From contig CBDFMV010000002.1 of the NCBI GenBank assembly GCA_965249815.1, positions 620,001 through 684,000 of the forward strand: DNA of 64,000 bases, read 5' to 3'. The notes under the pieces are model-generated. The model ran no database searches. It had not been told where the DNA came from and was given only the letters and a program-made list of their open reading frames with translations. Source of the DNA: JAJAZB01 sp965249815. GTDB lineage: Bacteria; Bacteroidota; Bacteroidia; Cytophagales; Spirosomataceae. Below, one piece after another: positions 25,856-34,777 of the stretch (positions are counted from its first letter, which is position 1; every line of letters begins with the position of its first letter). The translations under genes were made by a program, and so were the position numbers.

Positions 25856-28849
25856 TCAAACAACCACGTTCACAATCCGTTTCGGCACGACGACGACCTT
25901 TTTGGGCGCTTTGCCTTCGAGCCATTTTTGCACGGTTTCGTTGGCCAGCACCTCGCGCTCAATGTCGGCGGGGACGGTGTCGAGGGGGAAATTGAGGGTC
26001 ACGCGCACCTTGCCGTTGATTTGCACCGGGTACTCGAAACTACTTTCGACGAGGTACGCCGGGTTGAAAACCGGGAACACCTGTTTTGACACACTGCCCG
26101 GCTCGTTGCGGCCTGCCGCCCGGCCCAGCGCCGCCCACAATTCCTCAGCGATGTGCGGCGCAAACGGCGCGAGAATCAGCACGAACTCGCTCAGGATGGC
26201 CCGCTTATGGCATTTCAGGCTGGTCAATTCATTGGCCAAAACCATGAACGCCGGCACGGAGGTGTTGAACGACAGCGCCTCGATGTCTTCGCCGACTTTC
26301 TTGATCGCTTTGTGCAAGGCTTTCAGTTCGTCGGGCGTCGGTTGCTCGTCGGTGACTAAGATTTTTCCGGTCTCGTCCTGGTAAAACAACCGCCAGAACT
26401 TGCGCAAAAAATTGAACGTGCCGCTGATGCCGTTGGTGTTCCAGGGCTTGGAATCGGTCAGGGGGCCGAGGAACATTTCGTAGAGCCGCAGCGTGTCCGC
26501 GCCGTATTTTTCCACGATGGTATCGGGGTTGACGACGTTGAACTTTGACTTCGACATTTTCTCGATTTCCCAGCCGCACAGGTACTTACCGTCTTCGAGG
26601 ATGAACTCGGCATCTTCGGACACGTCGGAGCGGGAGGCTTTGAAGGCTTTCAAATCGAGCACGTCATTTTCGACGATGTTCACGTCCACGTGCAGAGGAA
26701 CAACAAATGCACCCTTATTGGGTGACCAATACAATATTGATACGCTCGATTCACTACGATACTTTAGAGGTAATTTTTGTTCTACCCTCGCCAACGCTTC
26801 TCGAATCATCAACGAATATTTCGCAAAGCCCCCTTCGTAATCTTTGTTTTCGATAACATCAACTATTCCTTTCGATATGAACACTGGTGGAATGAGATGG
26901 AAGGAGTCGAAACTTGAATTGATTATTTTTTTCTGCAACCGATACACAAAATTGCTCCGCCCCTGAATCATCCCCTGATTCACCAGTTTCTTCGCAAATT
27001 CTTCCTCCGGCACCCGCCCGATGTCTTTCAGAAACTTGTTCCAGAACCGGCTGTAGAGCAGGTGGCCCGTGGCGTGTTCGGAGCCGCCGAGGTACAAATC
27101 CACGTCGCGCCAGTAGTCGATGGCTTCGCGGGAGGCGAATTCCTGGTCGTTTTGCGGGTCCATGTAGCGGTACCAGTACCAACTGCTTCCCGCCCAGCCG
27201 GGCATGGTGCTGAGTTCGTAGTCGTGTTCGTTTTTGTATTTCCACCCCTCCGCCCGGCCCAGCGGCGGCTCACCGGTTTCGGTGGGCAGGTACTTGTCCA
27301 CCGGAGGCAGTTCGAGAGGCAGGTCGGCTTCGTCAATTAAATAGGGCAAGCCGTCTTTGAAATACACCGGCACGGGTTCGCCCCAGTAGCGCTGGCGGCT
27401 GAAGACGGCGTTGCGCATCCGGTACTGGATTTTGCCCCGGCCAATGCCGCGCTCTTCGAGGAAGGCCAGCAGTTTGGGCAGGGCCTCGGCGAAAGTCAGG
27501 CCGTCGATGAAGCCGGAGTTGACGTAGCGGCCTTCTTTCGTGTTGTCGGCCTGCTGGTCGAGGTGCTGCTGAGCGTCGAGAATCTGGACGATGGGCAGGT
27601 TGAAGTGCTTCGCAAACCCGTAGTCGCGCTGGTCGCCCGAGGGCACGGCCATCACCGCACCCGTGCCGTAATTCGCCAGCACGTAGTCGGCCAGGAAAAT
27701 CGGGACTTGTTCGCCGTTGAACGGATTGACGCAAAAACTGCCCGTGAACACGCCGGACACGGTTTTTGCCTCGGCCATCCGGTCGCGCTCGGAGCGGCGC
27801 TTGGCGGCTTCGATGTACGCTTCGACGGCTTCGCGTTGGTCGGGCGTCGTCAGCATCGGCACGAACTCGTGTTCGGGGGCCAGCACCATGAACGTGACGC
27901 CGAAAATCGTGTCGATGCGGGTGGTGAAGACCTCGATTTGGAGCGGCTCGGTTTCTCCGACAGGAATGTCGGAGCTACGGAAACGCACGCTGGCTCCCTG
28001 TGACCGACCAATCCAGTTCCGCTGCTGTTCTTTCAGCGACTCTGGCCAGTCGATGGTGTCGAGGCCCGACAGCAGGCGGTCGGCGTAGGCGGTGATGCGC
28101 ATCATCCACTGGCGCATGAGTTTCTGCTCGACGGGGTAGCCGCCGCGCTCCGAAACCCCGTCCTTCACTTCGTCGTTGGCAAGCACGGTTCCCAGGGCCG
28201 GGCACCAGTTCACCACGGCGTCGGCCACGTAGGTGAGGCGGTAGTTGAGCGTGATTTCGTACTGCTCGGTCTCGGTTTTCGCTTGCCATTCTTCGGCGGA
28301 GAAAGCCGGCACGTCCTCGTCGCAGACGGCGTTGACGGCGGCGCTGCCGCCTTCGGAGAACTTACGCGTCAACTCGCTGATGGGCAGTGCTTTATCGCCG
28401 TCGCGGTCGTAGTAGTGGTTGAAGAGTTGCTGGAAAATCCACTGCGTCCACTTGTAGTAGTTCGGGTCGGAGGTGCGCACTTCGCGGCTCCAGTCGTAGC
28501 TGAAGCCGAGGTTTTTCAACTGCTCGATGTAGCGGGTAATGTTCTGCTCGGTCGTGAGGGCCGGGTGGGTGCCCGTCTGAATCGCGTACTGCTCGGCGGG
28601 CAGGCCGAACGAATCGAAGCCCATCGGGTGGAGCACGTTGAAGCCCTTCATCCGCCGGTAGCGGCTCACGATGTCGCTGGCGATGTAGCCCAGCGGGTGC
28701 CCCACGTGCAGCCCCGCCCCCGACGGGTACGGAAACATGTCGAGGACGTAGTACTTGGGCCTGGAAGGGTCGGTTTCAACGCGGTAGGTCTGGTTTTTCT
28801 CCCAGAAATCCTGCCAGTCCTGCTCGATTTTACGAAAGTTGTACTCCAT
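25856..28849 (-). CDS. leuS: Leucyl-tRNA synthetase with an AT-rich insert
   Basis: The 997-residue class I synthetase charges tRNA-Leu. HVGH (residues 48-51) is the HIGH motif and KMSKS spans 764-768; the editing domain lies between. Residues about 638-716 form an unusual insert between NFVYRLQ and PLHVDVN, where Bacteroidota enzymes normally have a much shorter segment. The corresponding DNA (about 26702-26938) is clearly AT-richer than the rest of the gene but keeps the frame. The gene start overlaps no other gene; a truncated toxin gene lies 3 bp upstream. Confidence 0.96.
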   Translation of the reverse strand: MEYNFRKIEQDWQDFWEKNQTYRVETDPSRPKYYVLDMFPYPSGAGLHVGHPLGYIASDIVSRYRRMKGFNVLHPMGFDSFGLPAEQYAIQTGTHPALTTEQNITRYIEQLKNLGFSYDWSREVRTSDPNYYKWTQWIFQQLFNHYYDRDGDKALPISELTRKFSEGGSAAVNAVCDEDVPAFSAEEWQAKTETEQYEITLNYRLTYVADAVVNWCPALGTVLANDEVKDGVSERGGYPVEQKLMRQWMMRITAYADRLLSGLDTIDWPESLKEQQRNWIGRSQGASVRFRSSDIPVGETEPLQIEVFTTRIDTIFGVTFMVLAPEHEFVPMLTTPDQREAVEAYIEAAKRRSERDRMAEAKTVSGVFTGSFCVNPFNGEQVPIFLADYVLANYGTGAVMAVPSGDQRDYGFAKHFNLPIVQILDAQQHLDQQADNTKEGRYVNSGFIDGLTFAEALPKLLAFLEERGIGRGKIQYRMRNAVFSRQRYWGEPVPVYFKDGLPYLIDEADLPLELPPVDKYLPTETGEPPLGRAEGWKYKNEHDYELSTMPGWAGSSWYWYRYMDPQNDQEFASREAIDYWRDVDLYLGGSEHATGHLLYSRFWNKFLKDIGRVPEEEFAKKLVNQGMIQGRSNFVYRLQKKIINSSFDSFHLIPPVFISKGIVDVIENKDYEGGFAKYSLMIREALARVEQKLPLKYRSESSVSILYWSPNKGAFVVPLHVDVNIVENDVLDLKAFKASRSDVSEDAEFILEDGKYLCGWEIEKMSKSKFNVVNPDTIVEKYGADTLRLYEMFLGPLTDSKPWNTNGISGTFNFLRKFWRLFYQDETGKILVTDEQPTPDELKALHKAIKKVGEDIEALSFNTSVPAFMVLANELTSLKCHKRAILSEFVLILAPFAPHIAEELWAALGRAAGRNEPGSVSKQVFPVFNPAYLVESSFEYPVQINGKVRVTLNFPLDTVPADIEREVLANETVQKWLEGKAPKKVVVVPKRIVNVVV

Positions 28850-28852
28850 GCG

Positions 28853-29110
28853 TCAATTGTAAACGTCACGTCGGTTGCCCACATCAAGCACGGTGACGAG
28901 CAGAATTTTATCCTGAATTTCTTAAATGATGCGGTAATCGTTCACCCGAATGCGGTAACCCACCCTGCCTTTTAGTTTTTTACAACCCGTCGGACGCGGA
29001 TTGGTTTCGAGGGCCAGCATGGCGTCTTCGAGTTGGGTAGCGAGTGAATTGGGCAGTTTTCCCAGCGTACGCTGCACCGATTTGGTGATGACAACCTGGT
29101 ACTTAGCCAT
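28853..29110 (-). pseudogene. RelE/ParE-type toxin truncated by a nonsense codon
   Basis: The frame reads MAKYQVVITKSVQRTLGKLP...VGYRIRVNDYRII, then TAA at 28922-28924. Continuing in frame gives EIQDKILLVTVLDVGNRRDVYN and a natural stop at 28853-28855, the normal RelE C-terminus. A single T-to-A change (TAT to TAA) therefore removes the last strand with the conserved Arg and Tyr of the mRNA interferase. The remaining 62-residue protein is probably inactive. It overlaps the antitoxin gene by 8 bp. Confidence 0.82.
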
Positions 29111-29294
29111 GTCGTCGGCGAAGTCGGATGGCTTCCCGTAGCGAAACCGTCGGTTCGTTTTTGGCCTTCGCCCGATCGAAGGCGTCGATGTCTGCCAACT
29201 CTTCGGCAGCCTCGACCAGGCGCTGGTATTCTTTCACGGAAAGAAAAACTCCGACTTTCCGGCCTTTCGGATCGGTGAGGAATTGGGTCGCCAT
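29103..29294 (-). CDS. Antitoxin of the RelE-type pair
   Basis: The 63-residue protein starts at MATQFLTDPKG. It resembles small Bacteroidota antitoxins with an N-terminal strand segment for DNA binding or dimerisation (RKVGVFLSVKEYQRLVE) and a charged C-terminal helix. It precedes and overlaps the toxin gene by 8 bp, the normal order for such pairs. With the toxin truncated, it may be a leftover or may act in trans on other toxins. Confidence 0.72.
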   Translation of the reverse strand: MATQFLTDPKGRKVGVFLSVKEYQRLVEAAEELADIDAFDRAKAKNEPTVSLREAIRLRRRHG

Positions 29295-29335
29295 GCGGGT
29301 TCGTTTTGGCAAAAATAGCGGTTTCGGCGTAAAAA

Positions 29336-30532
29336 TCACCGTTCCAGCAACAGCAGAAACATCTCGGCGGCGTGCCAGGTGTGGGGCGGACTGAGTTTCT
29401 GGCCAACCAGCGACGGGTCGAGCAGGCTAATGGCCGGGTAGTTGGCGTCGCTGGCGCGGCTTTCCCAACTCAGGGGATAATCGATGGTGCCGAGCGTGCC
29501 CCGCCGTTCCGGCGCGCCGACGCGGCTGTAGAAATGGTCTTCGGCCCAAACGAGGTACGGGTAATCCTGGCCGGATTGGGCATCGAACTTTTTCCCCGGT
29601 ACGTGTTCGTCTTTGTACGCCCACCAGAACAGGCTCGAATAGCCGTCGTACTGGGCTGGAATCCGGTACGGGTCGGGCAGGCCGAGGGAGTTGAGGCCGT
29701 ACTTCATCCATTTTGTCTGGAAAACCGGGTGCGAGGCGTAGTCTGTTTTTCCTTCGATAAACAAGCTGCCGTCCGGGGCTTTTTTCTCGAACTGCTTCGC
29801 CGAATCGAGCGCCGCCTGCACGATGGGCTGGGTTTTGTCGCCGAAGAGCGAGGCCAGAAACAGCACCTGCCCGGGGTTGTCGGCCTCGGCAATGCCGTGG
29901 TTGTTGCGGTCGAAAGGGTCGCGGAGGCCCTGCACCCAGTCTTTGATGAGGTCGAGGTTGCGGGTTTTTTTCAGCACCATCGCCATCAGCGTGGCGTCGC
30001 GGAGCCAGGGTTTCTGGTACACGAAAAAATTCGGTACGGGCCGTCCGTCGATGACGTTGATGAGCACTTCGTGGTGCAGCACGCGCAGAATTGGCGCGTA
30101 CTTTTTGCCTTTGAAACTCGGCAGCCGGAGCGGACTTTGGGTCAGGTAGGCCTTGCCCTTGCCGTCGTCGAGGAGCACGCCGGTCTGGTTCTCGCGAAGC
30201 AGCGTCCAGCGGCCGGAGGCGTCCTGGAGCATCACCGAATAATCGGCGGGCAGGATGTACTCCTGAAGCACCTTCCACTTCCGGATGATGGTGCCCGTGC
30301 GGGCGTCGCGCAGTTCGCCGTTCTGGTAGATCATCTTGCGGCGGTCGCCCATGCCGAAGAGGAAAAACTTCAGGTTGGGTAGTTTTCGCACCGTGGGCCA
30401 TTCGCGCCGGAGCGAATCGAGGTTGGCGCGATAGGCGGCCAGGCTTTCCTGCGGCGTACGTACGGACTGGGCCACGACCGGCGCGAACAGCGTGGAAAGA
30501 GCGATGATGAGCAAAAAAGCGGTTTCCTTCAC
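29336..30532 (-). CDS. Secreted hypothetical protein, six-hairpin glycosidase-like
   Basis: The 398-residue protein has a signal peptide (ETAFLLIIALSTLFAPVVAQ). Its body carries aromatic-rich repeats such as LRDATLMAMVLKKTRNLDLIKDW and ends with PPHTWHAAEMFLLLL. That ending resembles the helical-hairpin repeats of (alpha/alpha)6 glycosidases. I cannot name a family with confidence. It is divergent from the gene at 30614. Confidence 0.6.
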   Translation of the reverse strand: MKETAFLLIIALSTLFAPVVAQSVRTPQESLAAYRANLDSLRREWPTVRKLPNLKFFLFGMGDRRKMIYQNGELRDARTGTIIRKWKVLQEYILPADYSVMLQDASGRWTLLRENQTGVLLDDGKGKAYLTQSPLRLPSFKGKKYAPILRVLHHEVLINVIDGRPVPNFFVYQKPWLRDATLMAMVLKKTRNLDLIKDWVQGLRDPFDRNNHGIAEADNPGQVLFLASLFGDKTQPIVQAALDSAKQFEKKAPDGSLFIEGKTDYASHPVFQTKWMKYGLNSLGLPDPYRIPAQYDGYSSLFWWAYKDEHVPGKKFDAQSGQDYPYLVWAEDHFYSRVGAPERRGTLGTIDYPLSWESRASDANYPAISLLDPSLVGQKLSPPHTWHAAEMFLLLLER

Positions 30533-30613
30533 GGGTAAATCGGTAATATTGAGCGAACGGTTCGGCTTCCAACGCCAAACTTCCTACTTTTCCCGAAACC
30601 AACGACATTGTCC

Positions 30614-31216
30614 ATGAAAACTCCTGCCTGGAAAGCCAACCGCCGTACCATTCAACGCATCGTGAAGTACCTGGCCCGGAAGGTAGACCCGGCCCGCGAT
30701 TCGCTCGGAAATCGCCTGCTGCTCGATGAACCGAACGAATTGCGGCTCGCCGACGGCCCCGCCGTGCCGTTTCCGGCGCTGAACGAGTTGCGAGCGGCGT
30801 ACCAAACCCGGTACCCGAACCAGATTTTCGGCTTCAAGGTGGGGCGCGAAATCCTCGAAGCGGCGCTCAACGCCACCGGTCCGAACGGCAAAAGCGTGGG
30901 GGCCTCCGTGTACTTCGGGGTGCTGCCCCGGTTTGAGGAAACGCTGCCGCTGGAAGAGCGCCTGCTGTGGGAGGCGATGTACAAACTCCAGCAACTCCTC
31001 AGCCGCGAACCGCGCCAACTCATTATCGTCGGCTACGGCCCCGATGGCCAGGACTTGCCCCTGGCCGACCCGCGGGCGGCGTCGGAGGGCATTCCGCCCA
31101 CCAAAGGAACCATCGCCGAAGAACCCTCGCCGAGGCAGTACGCCTTTATTCCGAACATCGTCATGGGCGACCGGGGCATGGGCGGCGAAACCCTGCCCAC
31201 CTGCCCGCCCAACTGA
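30614..31216 (+). CDS. Hypothetical protein
   Basis: The 200-residue basic-to-neutral protein begins MKTPAWKANRRTIQRI (ATG at 30614, preferred over TTG at 30608). It has no signal peptide or membrane helix. The middle part (EERLLWEAMYKLQQLLSREPRQLIIVGYGPDG) looks like a compact alpha/beta domain. The C-terminal 50 residues are Pro/Gly-rich. No family recognised. It is followed 30 bp later by the membrane protein and kinase genes. Confidence 0.6.
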   Translation: MKTPAWKANRRTIQRIVKYLARKVDPARDSLGNRLLLDEPNELRLADGPAVPFPALNELRAAYQTRYPNQIFGFKVGREILEAALNATGPNGKSVGASVYFGVLPRFEETLPLEERLLWEAMYKLQQLLSREPRQLIIVGYGPDGQDLPLADPRAASEGIPPTKGTIAEEPSPRQYAFIPNIVMGDRGMGGETLPTCPPN

Positions 31217-31246
31217 GGCGGTTTTCGGATACTCACCCCTTGCGGT

Positions 31247-31924
31247 ATGACTGCCCTAAAGATTTTGGACGACGTTGCGATTTATTCGGATTTGCTGCCC
31301 GTGAGCGTGGCGTACTTCCGCTACCCGCGCTACGACCGGCTCATGCGGCGGGTGGCGGTGTACGTGCTGGTGGCGCTGGCGTTCGATTACGCGTTCACGA
31401 TTCTCTGGGCCGAACACGCTTCCCACAACGTGGCCAACACGCTGCCGCTGGCGCACGCGTCGGTGGCGGTGATTGCGGCGCTGGTCGGGCGGATTTACGA
31501 ACTGGCCTTTGTCGGTAGCCCCCGCCTGCAAACCACCGTGCGCGTGGGCACGGGCCTGTTGCTGGCCTTCACGGCCCTCAACACGCTGCCGGGTCTGCCC
31601 TGGCTCGATGGGCTGTGGCACATGCCTTCGCGGGCGATGTCGGTCCAGGGCGTGTTTTTTATGCTGCTGGCGCTGGTGTATTTCTACCGGCTGTTCACCG
31701 CCGAGCGGCCATTGCTCCACCTCGAACGCACGGGGATGTTCTGGGTCAATTCGGCGGTGCTGATTTATTTTGCCATCACCATTTTTGCCTTTTTTCTCTA
31801 CAACGATATGCTGGCCACGGGTCTGGGGAAAATCAGCCAGAACATCCACCTCGCCGTTAATTTAGTCGCCAACGTTTTTTACGCCATCGGACTGCTTTGC
31901 CAAACGCCCAGGTCACCGAACTAA
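31247..31924 (+). CDS. Integral membrane protein coupled to a histidine kinase
   Basis: The 225-residue protein has six hydrophobic helices and short loops, with no soluble domain. It overlaps the next gene, a histidine kinase, by 28 bp. It is therefore likely to be translated together with the kinase and to act as its membrane sensor or partner. Such six-helix proteins are seen next to LiaS/NarX-like kinases in Cytophagales (from memory). Ligand unknown. Confidence 0.72.
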   Translation: MTALKILDDVAIYSDLLPVSVAYFRYPRYDRLMRRVAVYVLVALAFDYAFTILWAEHASHNVANTLPLAHASVAVIAALVGRIYELAFVGSPRLQTTVRVGTGLLLAFTALNTLPGLPWLDGLWHMPSRAMSVQGVFFMLLALVYFYRLFTAERPLLHLERTGMFWVNSAVLIYFAITIFAFFLYNDMLATGLGKISQNIHLAVNLVANVFYAIGLLCQTPRSPN

Positions 31925-32703
31925 GCAACCAATGGGTCATCCTGATTGGCACCCTGGTCGTCACGATCCTGGTGGTGTTCATCTTTTTGTTTCTGATTCT
32001 CTACCAGCGCCGGGTGCTGCGCTACCAGGCCGATTTACAGCGGCTGGAAAGCGAGAAGCAGCAGGCCCTGACCCGGGCCGTGCTCGAAACCCAGGAAGGC
32101 GAGCGCCGCCGCCTGGCTGTTGACCTCCACGACAGCGTCGGGCAGGTGCTGTCGGCGGTGAAAATGAACATGAGCCGCCTGGAGAAACAGCAGGCGCGAC
32201 TGGCGAATCCGCCCGACGACGCCTACCAGGAAATGTTCGGCGCGACGCAGGGGATGGTCAACGATTCCATCGGCGAAATCCGCAACATCATCCGCAACAT
32301 TCTGCCGCCGGTGCTGCGCGATTTCGGGCTGGTGGCCGCCGTGCGCGATTTGTGCGAGAAAATTCAGACGAACACGGGCATTGCCGTGCAATTCAGCTAC
32401 GACGGCGAGCCGTTTCGGGCCAAACCCGAAAGCGAAGTGATGCTGTACCGGGTGGTGCAGGAGCTTTTCAACAACGCCCTCAAACACGCCCAGGCCAGCG
32501 AACTGACCGTCTCGCTGGTGCGTCGGGGGGAGCAGCTCACGCTTACCTTTTCGGACAACGGCGTGGGCTTCGACTCCAAAAAAGTGGCGAACGGCCTCGG
32601 CCTGCGCGGCATGGAAAGCCGCATCCAACTCCTCAAAGGCGAACTCCGCCTCGACGCCTGCCCCGGCGAAGGCACCTGCACGACGATTCGGGTGGGAATG
32701 TGA
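31897..32703 (+). CDS. HisKA_3-type sensor histidine kinase
   Basis: The 268-residue kinase has one N-terminal membrane helix (ILIGTLVVTILVVFIFLFLIL) and a coiled coil. The HisKA_3 phosphoacceptor is His78 (DLHDSVGQVLS). The HATPase_c domain carries ELFNNALKHA and SDNGVGFDSKK. It lacks a periplasmic sensor domain, so sensing may come from the overlapping six-helix protein. The start is a TTG at 31897; no ATG lies before the membrane helix. No NarL-type regulator is adjacent. Confidence 0.88.
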   Translation: MPNAQVTELSNQWVILIGTLVVTILVVFIFLFLILYQRRVLRYQADLQRLESEKQQALTRAVLETQEGERRRLAVDLHDSVGQVLSAVKMNMSRLEKQQARLANPPDDAYQEMFGATQGMVNDSIGEIRNIIRNILPPVLRDFGLVAAVRDLCEKIQTNTGIAVQFSYDGEPFRAKPESEVMLYRVVQELFNNALKHAQASELTVSLVRRGEQLTLTFSDNGVGFDSKKVANGLGLRGMESRIQLLKGELRLDACPGEGTCTTIRVGM

Positions 32704-32725
32704 GGGCGATAAATTCCCTCCGACC

Positions 32726-32828
32726 CGTCATTGCGAGGAACGAAGCAATCGGTTTCTATCCTGCCGAAACATTCCACAGAACTGGGTCTGGCCGGTGGCA
32801 ACAGATTGCTTCGTTCCTCGCAATGACG
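32726..32828. repeat. Inverted repeat of the 'gtcattgcgaggaacgaagc' type
   Basis: Perfect 25-bp arms (32726-32750 and 32804-32828) enclose 53 nt. The arm sequence is a widely dispersed intergenic repeat in many Bacteroidota and other genomes. It lies between the kinase and the convergent gamma-glutamyltransferase gene. Confidence 0.8.
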
Positions 32829-32861
32829 CCTTGAGGGAAGCAATGACTGGCCGGGGAAGAA

Positions 32862-34649
32862 TCAAAGCCCCACGCTCGCGTCGTCGCCACGCGGGTCGGA
32901 GGCGCCTTCGAGGGTGCCGTCGGGGCGGACCAGGATGCAGTCCATCCGGCCCAGCGTGCCGGTTTGCGGGTCGATTTTATAGCCTTTTTCGCGGAGCGTC
33001 TGGAGCACTTTTTCGGTGAAAGCGCCTTGCTCAAAACTTGTCCGGTCGGGGAGCCACTGGTGGTGGAACTTCAACGCGTTGACGGCCTCCTGCATGGTCA
33101 TGCCGTGATCGAGCACGTTGAGGATGGTCTGAAACACGCTCGTGATGATGGTCGAGCCACCGGGTGTGCCCACGACGAGGTACAACTTGCCGTCTTTTTC
33201 CACAATCGTCGGCGTCATGCTCGAGAGCATCCGCTTGCCGGGCTGGATGGCGTTGGCCTCGTTGCCCACCAGCCCGAAAATGTTGGGCACACCGGGTTTC
33301 ACCGAAAAATCCTCCATTTCGTCGTTCATCAGGAACCCCGCGCCGCCCACCACCACGCGGCTGCCGTAGCCGTTGTTGATGGTCGTGGTGATGGCGGCTG
33401 CCGCGCCGTCGGCGTCCACGACGGAATAGTGCGTGGTTTCGTTGCTTTCGTAGCCCGGAATGGTGCCGCCCCGCAGGGCCTGGCTGTCGGTGGCTTTGGC
33501 CCAGGAGAAATCCTGCCAGCGTTTCCGAAGATATTGATTTTCAACGAGTTCGTTTTGGGGAACCCGGAAAAAATCCGGGTCGCCGAGCCAGCAGGCGCGG
33601 TCGGCGTACACGCGGCGCTCGGCCTCGATCATCACCTGGGTGGTCGAGTCGCTGTGCCAGCCCCAGCGCGCGAGCGGGTAGGGCTCCACAAATTTCATCA
33701 GTTGCACCAGCGCGATGCCGCCGCTCGACGTGGGCGGCATGGAGATGATTTTGTAGCCCCGGTAGCTGCCCACGATCGGCTCGCGCCAGGCCGAGTGGTA
33801 GTCGTCGAGGTCTTTCTGGGTGATGGGCGCTTTGGCCGCGCTCATTTCTTTCACCAGCAACGCCGCCGTTTCGTTTTTGTAAAACCCGTCGCGCCCCCCG
33901 GTTTGAATCCGGCGCAGGGTGTTGGCCAGCTCCGGCTGGGTGAAGCGTTCGCCCGGTTGCCAGAGGCTGCTATCGGGTTTCAGAAAATGGGGCTTGCCGG
34001 GGTTGAAGCGCATCACGTCCGGGCGGATGCGGTTGAGGCCCGTGGCTTCGTCGGGGGTCAGCACGACGCCCTTCTCGGCGAGGTCGATGGCGGGTTGCAC
34101 CACCTGAGCCCAGGGCAGTTTGCCAAAACGCTGGTGCATCGTAGTCATGCCGTCGACCGAACCGGGCACGCCGCTGGCGTGGATGCCGAGCCAGGCCATG
34201 TTTCTGACGACGTTTCCCGCCGAATCGAGGTACATGTCGCGGCTGGCGGCGGCGGGGGCTTTTTCCCGAAAGTCGAGCGCGTAGCTCTGGCCGCGGGCGT
34301 CGCGGTACACCAGAAAACCGCCCCCGCCGAGGTTGCCCGCCGAGGGGTGCGCCACGGCCAGGGCGAAGTGCGTGGCCACGGCGGCATCGATGGCGTTGCC
34401 GCCCGCCTTGAGAATGGCCGCTCCGACCTCCGACGCCGCCGGGTGCGCCGACGCCACCATGCCCCGCCGCCCGATGACGCCCTTGCGGTCGGAAAAGAAC
34501 GGGCTGTTGGAGGTCCGTTTCGCGTTGGGGTCGTCGGTGACGTACTGGTACACGCCTGCCTGGGCGGGAGCGGGTTTGGCCGGTTGGCGGGCGGTTTTGC
34601 AGGAAAAAACAAGGGCCAGCAAAAGCAGCGTGGGTAGAAACGGGCGCAT
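32862..34649 (-). CDS. ggt: Gamma-glutamyltransferase, lipoprotein form
   Basis: The 595-residue enzyme hydrolyses or transfers gamma-glutamyl groups from glutathione in the periplasm. It begins with a lipoprotein-like signal (LLALVFSCKTA). The precursor self-cleaves before the nucleophile Thr405 in NETTHYSVVD, giving large and small chains. The substrate-loop PGKRMLSSMTPTIV and GTPGGSTIITSV are typical. Start MRPFLPTLLL at 34649 is used; a longer frame upstream is antisense to the GH16 gene's leader. It is divergent from the GH16 gene. Confidence 0.94.
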   Translation of the reverse strand: MRPFLPTLLLLALVFSCKTARQPAKPAPAQAGVYQYVTDDPNAKRTSNSPFFSDRKGVIGRRGMVASAHPAASEVGAAILKAGGNAIDAAVATHFALAVAHPSAGNLGGGGFLVYRDARGQSYALDFREKAPAAASRDMYLDSAGNVVRNMAWLGIHASGVPGSVDGMTTMHQRFGKLPWAQVVQPAIDLAEKGVVLTPDEATGLNRIRPDVMRFNPGKPHFLKPDSSLWQPGERFTQPELANTLRRIQTGGRDGFYKNETAALLVKEMSAAKAPITQKDLDDYHSAWREPIVGSYRGYKIISMPPTSSGGIALVQLMKFVEPYPLARWGWHSDSTTQVMIEAERRVYADRACWLGDPDFFRVPQNELVENQYLRKRWQDFSWAKATDSQALRGGTIPGYESNETTHYSVVDADGAAAAITTTINNGYGSRVVVGGAGFLMNDEMEDFSVKPGVPNIFGLVGNEANAIQPGKRMLSSMTPTIVEKDGKLYLVVGTPGGSTIITSVFQTILNVLDHGMTMQEAVNALKFHHQWLPDRTSFEQGAFTEKVLQTLREKGYKIDPQTGTLGRMDCILVRPDGTLEGASDPRGDDASVGL

Positions 34650-34777
34650 ACGAAGTGGGATCGGAACGAAAACGGAAGCTTGAAAGTAGGGGGTGGTTGC
34701 GAAAATGCCAAGATTAGGCCGTAGTTTCAGGCCGCAGTTCCGCCCGGGCTGCCTAACCCGCCAGATAGAACTTCGAC

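Noticed and set aside
32964..34637. 557-codon open frame opposite gamma-glutamyltransferase
   Set aside because: Antisense shadow of a strongly conserved enzyme.
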